64,000 nt of DNA from Symbiodinium natans (taxonomy: Eukaryota; Sar; Dinophyceae; Suessiales; Symbiodiniaceae), in assembly GCA_905221605.1 (NCBI GenBank), contig CAJNDS010002109.1:354501-418500 (forward strand), written 5' to 3'. Both the position numbers and the translations under genes were made by a program. Below the pieces are notes generated by a model. That model had not been told where the DNA came from. It made no database searches and worked only from the letters and a program-made list of their open reading frames with translations. Shown here in pieces: positions 20,201-31,525 of the stretch (the first letter of the stretch is position 1; each line of letters starts with the position of its first letter).

Positions 20201-23067
20201 CCAAGAGCGCCGGGTCCTCCTCCGGAACATTAAAAATAGTATAAGTTTATTCCAGGGGATTAATTCCTCCGCTGGCCAGGCTAGAACAAAACCATGATGC
20301 AATACTCCGCTGTCCTCCATCAACTTTGTCGAGTCTTGTCAAGAGCGACGAAACTTTATTCCTGGTCATGCTCCTCACAAGGCCATTTCCACTAAAAAAT
20401 CTAGCGTCCAGGACCTGGCCGGCGTCAGCATCGCGCAGAGCATGCGTTTTTGTGGCTAGAGTCTGCTTCAAAAAGTGCTTCCAGAAGGCAGCATGCGTTT
20501 TGGTCGCCAGAGTCTGCTTCAAAAGTGCTTACTGGCAGCAGCATGCATTTTGGTGGCCAGAGTCTGCTTGAAAAAAGTGCTTACGGATGCGTTTTGGTGG
20601 CCAGAGTCTGCTTCAAAAAGTGCTTACGGAAGGCACCCCCGGGCCGAAAGTTTCGACCCACGGCACATGTTGGATGGCATGCAGACAGTGAAGGCTCCCG
20701 CGGAGTAGCGGAGTGCCGAAAAGTAGCGTTTTCCCTACGCCTGCTAGCGGAGAAATTAATACCCCGTTTTAAAAATATAGTACTATAGTAGCTCCGGAGG
20801 AGGCCCCCAGCCCCATTGTGTCAGGAGTCTATGGGGAAGAGGGCGGGGTATGGGTGTAAGAACCCCAAGATGTTGGTGGGTCGAACTATCGGCCCGGCGC
20901 AGCATGGGTTTTGGTGGCCAGAGTTTGCTTCAAAAAGATGCCACCTTTTTGAAGTTTGGGCAAGACCAGTGCTCCCCGAACGCATGCTGCGCCAGGCCGA
21001 AAGTTCGTCGCACTCACAACATAAGACAAGAAGACAGCAGAAAACCCCCTCTCCCCCTTAGACTCCTGCACTCCAAGAGCGCCGTAAGTTTCTTCCAGGG
21101 GATTAATTCCTCCGCTGGCCAGGCTAGAACAAAACCATGATGCAATACTCCGCTGTCCTCCGTCAACTTCGTCGAGTCTTGTCAAGAGCGACGAAACTTT
21201 ATTCCTGGTCATGCTCCTCACAAGGCCGTTTCCACTAAAAAATCTAGCGTCCAGGACCTGGCCGGCGTCGGCATCGCGCAGAGCATGCGTTTTTGTGGCT
21301 AGAGTCTGCTTCAAAAAGTGCTTCCAGAAGGCAGCATGCGTTTTGGTCGCCAGAGTCTGCTTCACAAGTGCTTACGGACTGCTTGAAAAAGTGCTTACGG
21401 AAGGCAGCATGCGTTTTGGTGGCCAGTGTCTGCTTCAAAAAGTGCTTACGGAAGGCACCCCCGGGCCGAAAGTTTCGACCCACGGCACATGTTGGATGGC
21501 ATGCAGACAGTGAAGGCTCCCGCCGAGTAGCGGAGTGCCGAAAAGTAGCGTTTTCCCTACGCCTGCTAGCGGAGAAATGAATACCCCGTTTTGAAAATAT
21601 AGTACTATAGTAGCTCCGGAGGAGGCCCCCAGCCCCATTGTGTCCGGAGTCTATGGGGAAGAGGGCGGGGTATGGGTGTAAGAGCCCCAAGATGTTGGTG
21701 GGTCGAACTATCGGCCCGGCGCAGCATGCGTTTTGGTGGCCAGAGTTTGCTTCAAAAAGATCCCACCTTTTTGAAGTTTGGGCAAGACCAGTGCTCCCCG
21801 AACGCATGCTGCGCCAGGCCGAAAGTTCGTCGCACTCACAACGTAAGACAAGAAGATAGCAGAAAACCCCCTCTCCCCCTTAGACTCCTGCACTCCAAGA
21901 GCGCCGGGTCCTCCTCCGGAACATTAAAAATAGCATAAGTTTATTCCAGGGGATTAATTCTTCCGCTGGCCAGGCTAGAACAAAACCATGATGCAATACT
22001 CCGCTGTCCTCCGTCAACTTTGTCTTGTCAAGAGCGACGAAACTTTATTCCTGGTCATGCTCCTCACAAGGCCGTTTCCACTAAAAAATCCGGCGTCCAG
22101 GACCTGGCCGGCGTCAACATCGCGCAGAGCATGCGTTTTTGCGGCTAAAGTCTGCTTCAAAAAGTGCTTCCAGAAGGCAGCATGCGTTTTGGTCGCCAGA
22201 GTCTGCTTCACAAGTGCTTACGGACTGCTTGAAAAAGTGCTTACGGAAGGCAGCATGCGTTTTGGTGGCCAGTGTCTGCTTCAAAAAGTGCTTACGGAAG
22301 GCACCCCCGGGCCGAAAGTTTCGACCCACGGCACATGTTGGATGGCATGCAGACAGTGAAGGCTCCCGCCGAGTAGCGGAGTGCCGAAAAGTAGCGTTTT
22401 CCCTACGCCTGCTAGCGGAGAAATGAATACCCCGTTTTGAAAATATAGTACTATAGTAGCTCCGGAGGAGGCCCCCAGCCCCATTGTGTCAGGAGTCTAT
22501 GGGGAAGAGGGCGGGGTATGGGTGTAAGAGCCCCAAGATGTTGGTGGGTCGAACTATCGGCCCGGCGCAGCATGCGTTTTGGTGGCCAGAGTTTGCTTCA
22601 AAAAGATCCCACCTTTTTGAAGTTTGGGCAAGACCAGTGCTCCCCGAACGCATGCTGCGCCAGGCCGAAAGTTCGTCGCACTCACAACGTAAGACAAGAA
22701 GATAGCAGAAAACCCCCTCTCCCCCTTAGACTCCTGCACTCCAAGAGCTCCGGAACATTAAAAATAGTATAAGTTTATTCCAGGGGATTAATTCCTCCGC
22801 TGGCCAGGCTAGAACAAAACCATGATGCAATACTCCGCTGTCCTCCGTCAACTTTGTCGAGTCTTGTCAAGAGCGACGAAACTTTATTCCTGGTCATGCT
22901 CTGCACAAGGCCGTTTCCACTAAAAAATCTAGCGTCCTGCAGGACCTGGCCGGCGTCGGCATCGCGCAGAGCATGCGTTTTTGTGGCTAGAGTCTGCTTC
23001 AAAAAGTGCTTCCAGAAGGCAGCATGCGTTTTGGTCGCCAGAGTCTGCTTCAAAAGTGCTTACTGAC
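17165..23067. repeat. ~0.85-kb satellite array, copy A (about 6.9 units)
   Basis: Units start with CACCCCCGGGCCGAAAG at 17165, 18035, 18914, 19762, 20634, 21456 and 22302, giving lengths of 822-879 bp; the last is cut by the N gap. Each unit contains three to four ~50-bp sub-repeats (GCATGCGTTTTGGTGGCC...GTGCTTACGG) and a 15-bp inverted repeat (GGCGCAGCATGCGTT at 17427 against 17510-17524) around a diverged sub-repeat. It is GC-rich in contrast to the AT-rich element, so it looks like host satellite. Many 60-190-codon ORFs on both strands repeat with the unit and show no recognisable protein; I treat them as non-coding. Confidence 0.95.
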
Positions 23068-23167
23068 NNNNNNNNNNNNNNNNNNNNNNNNNNNNNNNNN
23101 NNNNNNNNNNNNNNNNNNNNNNNNNNNNNNNNNNNNNNNNNNNNNNNNNNNNNNNNNNNNNNNNNNN
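23068..23167. other. Assembly gap, 100 N
   Basis: Exactly 100 N bases, a conventional scaffold gap of unknown true size. Satellite lies on the left, and copy B of host flank begins abruptly on the right. Confidence 1.
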
Positions 23168-23344
23168 GTATAAACCCTAAGCCCGATAAACCCTAAACTC
23201 ATTGCTGTAAGCCCCCAGGAAGCCCTAAGCTGCCCTATTTCTGTGACCCTGCAGGAAGCCCGAGACCCTAAACCCTAAACGCTCAACCCTTAACCCTAAA
23301 CCCTAAACCCTAAACTCTAAACCCTAAACCTTCACTCCTCCCAG

Positions 23345-23427
23345 GATGCCACGACCTTTCGCCCCCCCGCGCCCCACAACCGGCTGGGGGAGTTCCTGGC
23401 GGCGATTCCGCTCCAGGGCCAGGCGGG
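23345..23427 (+). CDS. Putative exon of unknown gene (copy B)
   Basis: Duplicate of 8869-8951 with the same AG and GT boundaries. Confidence 0.3.
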
Positions 23428-25865
23428 GTTTAAAGGTTAGGGTTTAGGGTTTAGGGTTCAGGGTCAAGGTTTAGGGTTTAGGGTTTAGGGTTTAGGGTTT
23501 AGGGTTTAGGGTTTAGGGTTTAGGGTTTGGAGTTTAAGTAGGGTTGTAGGGCCAGGTGAGCACAGGGGCTTCGGTTTAGGGCTTTAGGGCTTCAGGGCTT
23601 TAGGGCTTTAGGGTTGCAGGGTTTTAGGGTTACATCTTAGGGCTTTAGGCTTTTGGCATTGGGGTTTTGGAGGTTTTGGGGGGGTTAGGGTTTCAGGGTT
23701 TCTGCGGCTTTTAGGGTTTTAGACGGTTTTTATGGTTTTTTCGACTGGATGGTTCCTTCTTAGCTTGCCCGAAAAAGGCCAGTTGCTGCATGAAAGCAGT
23801 GGGGCCCCAACAAGGAACGTCACCTGCAGAATCATGTGGAACCCAACATGTTGGGTTTAGGCAGGTTTTGTGTTGTAATTGGGTTTGAGCTGCACCTTGT
23901 TTCTTTGGCGCGGCTTGTGGGCTCTACAACACATATATATATATATGTATATATATATATAGATTATATATATATATATGTATGTATGAATTGTCTTCTT
24001 TTCACAAGGGTTATTTGTGCATTGATCTAGGTGGTTTTCTTCTTTCTTTTTGTTCTCCTTTATGTTATACATGCAAATATTATTAATGGTATCAGCATAT
24101 TTTTGTTCAAATACAAAGCAAGAATCCCCACACACAAAAAAGACTTGCTAGTAGCCTTGTTATCATTGTTATTCGTATTGTTACTATTTTCCATTATTAC
24201 TATTCCTACGTTTGTTTTTCTTTTATTATTTTATTTTCGTAATGATATGCTAATTGTGACTGCAAACGGTTTGAATGTGATTCACTACCATTGACACTTG
24301 GTGTTGTTGGTCGTTTTTTCTTTCCAATTCTTGCAATTATCTGTATCTGTTCCAGGGCCTGTCTTACAGGTTCTTTGTAGGGCGGAAGAAATCAAACTCC
24401 CTACTAAGACCCGTTAAGTTGAGAGCTTAGGATTTAGGGTTTAGAGTTTAGACTTTCGGTTTAAGTTGAGGGCTTAGGATTTAGGGGTTTAGGCTGAGGG
24501 TTTGGGGTTTACCCACCCAGGAGTGTCTTCAAACAGTTGCTCCACCCCCCCCCCCCCCCCCCCTGTCATACCCCCTTAGACAACCTAAGTAATGATCCCG
24601 TACATAACCTTAGCTAGGTGGGAACTAGAGGGGGGGGGGGGGGGTAGTGCCCCTAAACCCTAAACTTGAAACCCTAAGCCCTGTAGTAACTACAGGGCTT
24701 AGGGTTTCAAGTTTAGGGTTTAGGGGCACTACCGCCTGTAGTAGGGGAACCCATGAGTGTTTCGCACCCGCACTGTGGAGAAGGTGCTGGGCACTTCTGG
24801 CACTGATGCAGGCTCCCCTTCGGCGCCCTCGTGAGCAGTGGAGACGGTTGGGAAGCTTCGGGGTTTAGGGTTTAGGGTTTAGGGTTTAGGGTTGTTTAGG
24901 CACATGATGTCCAGGGCTTCGAGTTTCTCGGGCCCAAACTAGGCCCTTCTTCCCCTTTTTCAGGGCTTAGGGCAGGTTCCCTTCGAAGGCCACAACTGGC
25001 ACCCTTTGTGTTCCTGGGTCACTCTGGGGCTTAGGACTTGGGTTTAAAAAAGGCCTGGAGTTTAGGGCTTAGGTCAAGCCGGTCAGAGAGCCGATCTCCG
25101 CAAAGTAGATAACGCCCGACAGCCCCGATCCCAAAAAAGAGTAGTGTTTGCCCCCCCCCCCCCCCCACACACACAAAACAAACGGTGCAGGACAGGTTGT
25201 GGTCTAAGAGGCTGATATCAACACAACTTTCCGCGCAAATGAGCAACTTCCCACCCATACCTGTCCATTGCTGTTTAGGGTTTATTGTTTAGGGTTTAGG
25301 GTAGAGTCAGTACAAGCCCAAGCCTAGAATCCCCCGAAAACCCGAAACCCTAAACCCCAAACACCACACCCCCGTTAAGTTCACCCAAACCCCACACCCT
25401 AGATACGAAATACTAATAACATTATAACAATAGAATTCAGAAGGGAGTTTACGAACATAGGGGACCCCCAAAATAGACCCCCAAATAGTAGAAATCCCTC
25501 ATGAAAATGACCCAACAAGGTACCCTAAACCCTAAACCCTAAACCCTAAACCCTAAATTTAAGAGCCTCCGGCTCAAGCCGCCGACCCCGCAGGAGAACA
25601 AGTTTAAGGTTTGGGGTTTGGTGATTTTGTTTGCGGTACTGTTGGGGGGGGGGTGGTGGGGGTGGGGGGGGGGGTGGGGGGGGGGTGGGGGGGGGGGGTG
25701 GGGGGGGGGTGGGCGGGTTTTGGGGGGGGTGGGGTAGGGGGGGGTAGGGTTTTTCCAAAAGAGCCCCTATGCCGTGTGCGAAAACGCCTATGGTCCATGA
25801 GTTTACGCGGTGTGGGTGGCCTGTCCTCCACGGAAAAGCTGGCGGGGTACCCCCCCTACCCCCCA
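23428..25865. repeat. Host spacer left of viral element (copy B)
   Basis: Same content as 8952-11387: TTTAGGG arrays, an AT microsatellite (23929-23986), a 91-bp palindrome (24643-24733), homopolymer runs of different length from copy A, and the G-rich minisatellite at about 25643-25750. No gene is supported. Confidence 0.65.
24643..24733. repeat. 91-bp perfect palindrome (copy B)
   Basis: Same 45-bp arms and single-base spacer as at 10172-10262, unchanged in both copies. Confidence 0.9.
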
Positions 25866-26600
25866 AAAATAGTGTAAAGGGGGATTGACAGGTCAATGGG
25901 TTTAGGGTTGTCGTGTCTTGTTCATTCTTTGTTTTTTCTCATTGCATCCTAACTTTTCTCCATTCGTTGCACCTGTTCTGTTTTCGTTTCTATTGTCATT
26001 GACGTTCTCACCCGTTTTGTCGTATTCTTTCACGTTTTCTGTTTCATCTCATCTCATTCGTTTTCTCATTTTTCTTCACTTCTTGCTCATCTCTTTCGTT
26101 TCTTGCATAACCCTAGTATTCCAATATTTTTGTTAAGTATTTGTTCCACCTCTCACGTTTCCATTTCTCCACCTAGTACTTTATCATACATTTTGTTTCT
26201 TGTCTCCTCATTCGTTATTTTCCCCATTTTTTTAGGCTATTATTCACTCTACTTTGCTATCTCATTCATTGTAACATTATGATCTCAAATACTGTTTAGA
26301 CACTATTCAACTTTTGTTCATTACTAGGGTTATTTTCCAAGGTCAAGTCAAATTTTCCAAAATTTTCAACAAAATTGACTTTGACACCTTAATCGTTTTA
26401 TTTTCCACTCCCTACCAACATTTCTAACACAAAAATTCTTGAAGTAGATTTTTAAACATTCTTAAATCATCACAGCTCATTCGTTATTTTCCACTTATTG
26501 TTTCGGTATTCTTCCGTGGTTCATAGATTATAACATAATATTCTAAATTATTGTTCAGACATTGTTCGGAGTTTGGGCAGTTCTGGGGTTTATGTTGTTG
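25866..26600. repeat. Left inverted terminal repeat (copy B)
   Basis: Identical in layout to 11388-12122 and the inverse of 52649-53382. This is the left end that belongs with the complete element. Confidence 0.9.
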
Positions 26601-26631
26601 CTCGCGTATGCTACACGAAAACTGCGTGTTC

Positions 26632-26667
26632 AACCATTATATTATATTTAATAATAATATTATGGTT
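26632..26667. terminator. AT-rich hairpin 3' of zinc-finger gene (copy B)
   Basis: Duplicate of 12154-12189, just beyond the stop of the leftward zinc-finger gene. Confidence 0.45.
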
Positions 26668-26670
26668 GCT

Positions 26671-27146
26671 TTAATTTGTTTCGGTTTCAGGTCCTGCCTG
26701 CTGTGTTAAATTTCGTTTATGTTTGTTGGTTTCTTCATGTATTACTACCCGATATTTTCCGATGTGACATTTACAAATAGGGCATTCAATCATTTGTTGT
26801 TTATACTCTTTATTTTTCATTAGTATTTCCTCTTTGTTTTTATCATAATAACATTTATTATATTTTGCTATTGTTTCCTTATTATTTTCACGTATGCTTT
26901 CTTTTGGTCTAATACTTTATCTCTATTGTGTTCTTTGTATTCTTTCTTCCTATTTAAAACCGCTTCTCTATTATCTTGATAATATTCTTTTGCTTTTTCC
27001 CTAAGTTCTTCTCGGTGGTTCTCTCTATATCTTGCTTTTTCTTCTAAACATTGGATACATAGTTTTCTGTCAGGTCTATAGTTGTCTGGGGTTTTAGACT
27101 TTTTACATTTTGAGCATTGCTTACATTCTTGGTTCATATTTTCCAT
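26671..27146 (-). pseudogene. Zinc-finger protein gene, frameshifted (copy B)
   Basis: Duplicate of 12193-12668 with the same frame change near 26905-26918. That two separately assembled copies share it argues against a random base-calling error, although a systematic error is still possible. Confidence 0.55.
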
Positions 27147-27198
27147 ACCATATAATGGGGCGTAGTCTTTAAACCATTTTTAGGGCTCAATAAGTGTT

Positions 27199-27408
27199 GC
27201 ACTAGAGGGTTTCCCATAGGGGAAATATTTATTGCACTAGGGGGTTTCCCATAGGGGAAATATTTATTGCACTAGGGGGTTTCCCATAGGGGAAATATTT
27301 ATTGCACCTAGGCGTTTCCTATAGGGGAAATATTTATTGCACCTAGGCGTTTCCTATAGGGGAAATATTTATTGCACCTAGGCGTTTCCCACAGGGGAAA
27401 TTTTTATT
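27199..27408. repeat. 35-bp minisatellite, 6 units (copy B)
   Basis: Same unit and variant order as 12721-13105, but five of the canonical units are missing. The three variant units at the right end are retained. Confidence 0.95.
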
Positions 27409-27699
27409 GAACCTAGACACCCAACAAAATGAAAAAAACATCAATTTTGAAAATACTGATTATAGAGGACGGAATAAAAACACCTACCCGAGGGAAAATC
27501 ACAACCAAAAGCAACAAAAAAGCAAACCACCCGAAAAAACATAGGGAAAACGCTGGCAAAAACAACAGAAAAATTAAAAAACATCAATTTTGAAAATCGT
27601 ATTTCTAAAGGAGGTACTTTTGAAACACCAACCCGAGGGTCGCGTTGCAACCATAAGCCCACCAACCCCAACCCACCAACACAAAACCTAGCCAAAATA

Positions 27700-27718
27700 T
27701 ACTTAAAGAAAAACGGCC
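27700..27718 (+). promoter_or_regulatory. TACTTAAAGA promoter box of polymerase gene (copy B)
   Basis: Duplicate of the box at 13397-13415, 10 bp before ATG 27729. Confidence 0.6.
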
Positions 27719-27728
27719 TTAATAGTAT

Positions 27729-30700
27729 ATGGCTGAACCGGATTATGATTATATAATGGACTACCTAATAAGTAGTCGCATAGGCAACATAAAAACGCGT
27801 GGGAATAAAGAACTCAACAAGGTTATTATAGATGAAAAGGAATACTCTTATAACAAAGACAAACCACTTTCAAATATATTAAAAAAGAAATTAAGGACAA
27901 TATCCAAAACACAGGGTTTTAAAAGATATGTTATATTAAAGAAGGCAACAAAAGGCGTAGCAGTGAGAAAGGCTTTAGAAAAATACGCTATTAAACAAAA
28001 GCGAGGGTCACCGAAGAAACAAGTGCATTCAAAGGATACGCCAATTCATATTCAATATCCAACATAAAACTTAAAGGGTACAAAGGTTTATCATATTTAA
28101 AATATCAAGAAGGAAGACTTAAGGAGTTTTTAGGTAGAAATAACAACATGAAAATTAGAATTGACACCGAAATATCTTTTAACCATCCAGAACATGAAGA
28201 ACCCCAAAAATACAAAATAGGAAGTAGAATATACACCATCAACAACCAAGATGAACTTAAAACATCAATAGATAATATGGCTTCAGACATAGAGATTAAG
28301 GTGGAGAACTCACAGTTAAGAAAGTCGGGTTACACAATAAATAAGATTGAAAGCATTAGAATTCATTACGACAAATACAACCCAACAAGGGCAGGTAAAT
28401 ATATTGAATTACCTAAATGGTTTGCCACCAAAAAGGCCTGTATTCATATTAAAAATGATGATGATTATTGTTTCAAATATTGTGTACAATCTAGATTTTA
28501 TGAGATAATGAAGAAAGACCACCCCGATAGAATGTATCATTACAACAAGCTAAAAGAAAATGATAATTTAATAAACTGGGATGGTGTAGAATTTCCAGCA
28601 TCAGAGGAAGACATTGACACCTTTGAAAAAGTAAATTCTAACACAATATCAGTTAATGTTTATGGCATTGACCCTAACGGAACAAATAGCATAGTAGTTC
28701 ATAAAGTTACTAAAATTAAAAATCCTTCATGTCATGTTAATTTGTTGTTATTAGAAGAAGCAAATAATAGCCATTATGTTTTAATAAAAGATTATAGTCG
28801 TTTAATGGGGTCACAAACAAACAAACACAAGGAAAAACTATTTCATTGTAGATACTGTCAACATGGTTTTAACAAAGAAACACTACTAACAAATCATTTA
28901 TTAAAAGGATGCATGGCACACGAAATACAACAAATAGTGTTGCCAAAAGAGGGCACAACAATGTATTTTCAGAAACATTACAAAAAGCTTAAATGTCCTT
29001 ATGTTATTTATGGTGACTTTGAGTGTCTCACAGCACCATCATCAGAAGGAATAAAGGGTAGCTATCAGCATCATAAACCATGTGGTTTTATGCTTAATGT
29101 TGTTAACAGTATAACCAACGAAGCAACGCCTTATTTATATAGAGGTGAGGATTGTATGGATAAATTTTGTACAACTATTAATAAAATAAAAGAGGAGATT
29201 ATGGAAACGATGAAGGAGAAGAAAGAAATTCAATGGACAACAAAACAAAAGGAAGAACATAAAAAAGAGAAACATTGTTTTATATGTGGTGGTAAATTTG
29301 ACCATCAAAACCCAGCAAAAACAAAAGTAGCCGACCACTGTCATTTTACAGGACAATATAGAGGAGCGGCACACAACAAGTGTAATTTAGATTATTGTTT
29401 CAAATACTTTAGAATTCCAGTGTTTTTTCATAACCTAAAAAACTACGATGCTCACTTAATAATATCGCATATGGAGAAGTTAAATAAGAACAAGGACAAG
29501 ATAAGCGTAATAGCCCAGAACAGTGAGAAGTTTGTAACGTTTACGGTTGATAACTTAGAGTTTAAAGATAGTTTTAGTTTCTTATCATCATCATTAGATA
29601 AACTGGTTAAACTCACAAAATATGAAGAAAATTAGAAGAGAAAAGATTGGCAACATGGTTTCAAATTTAGTAAGAAAAACGTATATGTAGATGATGATAA
29701 TGATTTAGATTTATTAACAGATAAGGGCGTTTATCCATATGACTATTTTACTGACTTTAACAAGTTTAATGAAACATCCCTACCTAATATAGAAGACTTT
29801 TACAGTAAACTAACAGAAGAAGGGATTAAACAGTCAGAATATGATAGAGCAAACAAGATATGGGAGCATTTTAAGATAAAAAACCTAGGACAGTATCATG
29901 ACCTATATTTACAAACTGACGTTTTATTATTAACAGACGTTTTTGAAAACTTTAGAAAGACTTGTTTAGTAGATTATGGATTAGACCCAGCTCACTATAT
30001 AACATTACCTAATTTTAGTTGGGATGCCATGTTACTTAAAACAGGAATATCACTAGAACTAATTTACGACGAAGACATTTACAAAATGGTTGAAAATGGT
30101 TTACGTGGTGGCATGTGTCAGGTATCAATGAGAAAAGCAGAAGCAAATAATCCTTATATGGGAGAACAGTATGATGAACATAAAGAAACGTCATACATTA
30201 ATTATTTAGATGCTAATAATTTATATGGTCTGGCAATGTGTCAGAAATTACCATACAAAGATATTAAATTTGTTAATAACATCAATAACTTTACAGAAGA
30301 AGAGATATTGAATTATGACAACGGCGAGGAAGGTTACATATTAGACGTTGATTTAGAATATCCTAAAGAATTACATGATAAGCATATTGATTACCCACTA
30401 GCACCGCAGATTATGAGTGTTACATCAGATATGTTAAGCGATACCCAGAAAGAGATATATAAGACATACCACGAGAACAAGGATGCAAAAGATGAACAAA
30501 CAAAAAAGTTGATATTAAATGTTATGGACAAGACTAATTATATATTACATATTAATATTCTGAAGTTCTATTTGAAACAAGGGTTGAAGCTCAAAAAGGT
30601 CAATAGGGTAATAGCATTTAAACAGAAGGAATGGTTAAAGCCGTGGATTGATTTTAACACGGAGAAGAGGAAACAAGCTACATCGGACTTTGAAAAGGAC

Positions 30701-31525
30701 AAATATAAATTAATGAATAACGCAGTATATGGTAAGACGATGGAAAATGTAAGGGAACACATTAATTTTGAATTAGTAGATACTCAAGAGAGATACGCCA
30801 AATGTGTTAATAATCCTACATTCAAACACAGGCACATAATTAATGAAAATCTAGTAGGAGTGGAGAAGTTGAAAGAAAAGGTCAAATTAAATAAACCTAT
30901 ATATGTGGGAATGAGTATATTAGACTTATCTAAATTACATATGTATTCATTTTATTATGACGTCCTAAAAGAAAAGTATGATGAAAATGTTAGGCTAGTT
31001 TACACAGACACTGACAGTTTTGTTATTCATACTAAAACTAAAGATGTATATGATGATTTTAATGACATCAAAGACCAAATGGATTTTAGTGGTTATGATA
31101 AGAAGCACAAATGCTATGACCCGACCAATAAGAAAGTATTAGGTAAGTTTAAGGACGAGTGCGATGGAAAAATAATAACACATTTCATAGGACTGAAACC
31201 AAAATCATACGCGTTTAAGGTATTCAATGAAGTCAAGGAAGAAAAGAAATCAAAAGGAATAGTTAAACATAAAGTTAAGAAAGAATTGACATACAAACAA
31301 TATGAAGACACACTCATAGAAAACAGAAGTGACACAGTTAGTTTCAACACAATAAGAAGCAAGAACCACAGCATATATACAATAAATCAAGTGAAACAAT
31401 GCTTATCGTCATATGACAACAAACGTTATTATATAAATAGTGTTGAGAGTGTTCCGTATGGGCATTACACCCCCGGGCCGAAAGTTTCGACCCACGGCAC
31501 ATGTTGGATGGCACGCAGACAGTGA
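27729..31525 (+). pseudogene. polB: Protein-primed family B DNA polymerase, broken (copy B)
   Basis: Same structure as copy A: N-terminal segment 27729-28067, main frame to an in-frame TAG at 29633-29635, and resumption in the same frame to 31525, where the tail is satellite-derived after about 31467. It differs from copy A by five residues in the translated segments (Pro/Ala, Val/Phe, Asn/His and Asn/Lys between about 28390 and 28555, and Arg/Leu at about 30965). All lesions are shared with copy A. Confidence 0.9.

Larger units (their letters stand above)
8692..23067. other. Copy A of a ~14-kb duplicated segment
   Basis: From 8692 to about 17164 this segment matches 23168-31467 almost base for base. 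Differences seen are homopolymer lengths, five amino-acid-changing substitutions in the polymerase ORFs, and 11 versus 6 units of the 35-bp repeat. Both copies then enter the same satellite, but the order of unit variants differs. Copy A stops at the N gap. The most likely explanation is one locus represented twice in the assembly; a true segmental duplication is the alternative. Confidence 0.75.
23168..31467. other. Copy B of the duplicated segment
   Basis: Begins mid-sequence at the base equivalent to 8692 and follows copy A at an offset of about 14476, falling to 14303 after the 35-bp minisatellite (five fewer units, 175 bp). Unlike copy A, it continues past the satellite into the rest of the element, so it is the structurally complete version. 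Confidence 0.8.

Noticed and set aside
17200..23060. Many 60-190-codon ORFs on both strands of the satellite
   Set aside because: They recur with each repeat unit, overlap on opposite strands, vary in length with unit indels and have no recognisable motif.
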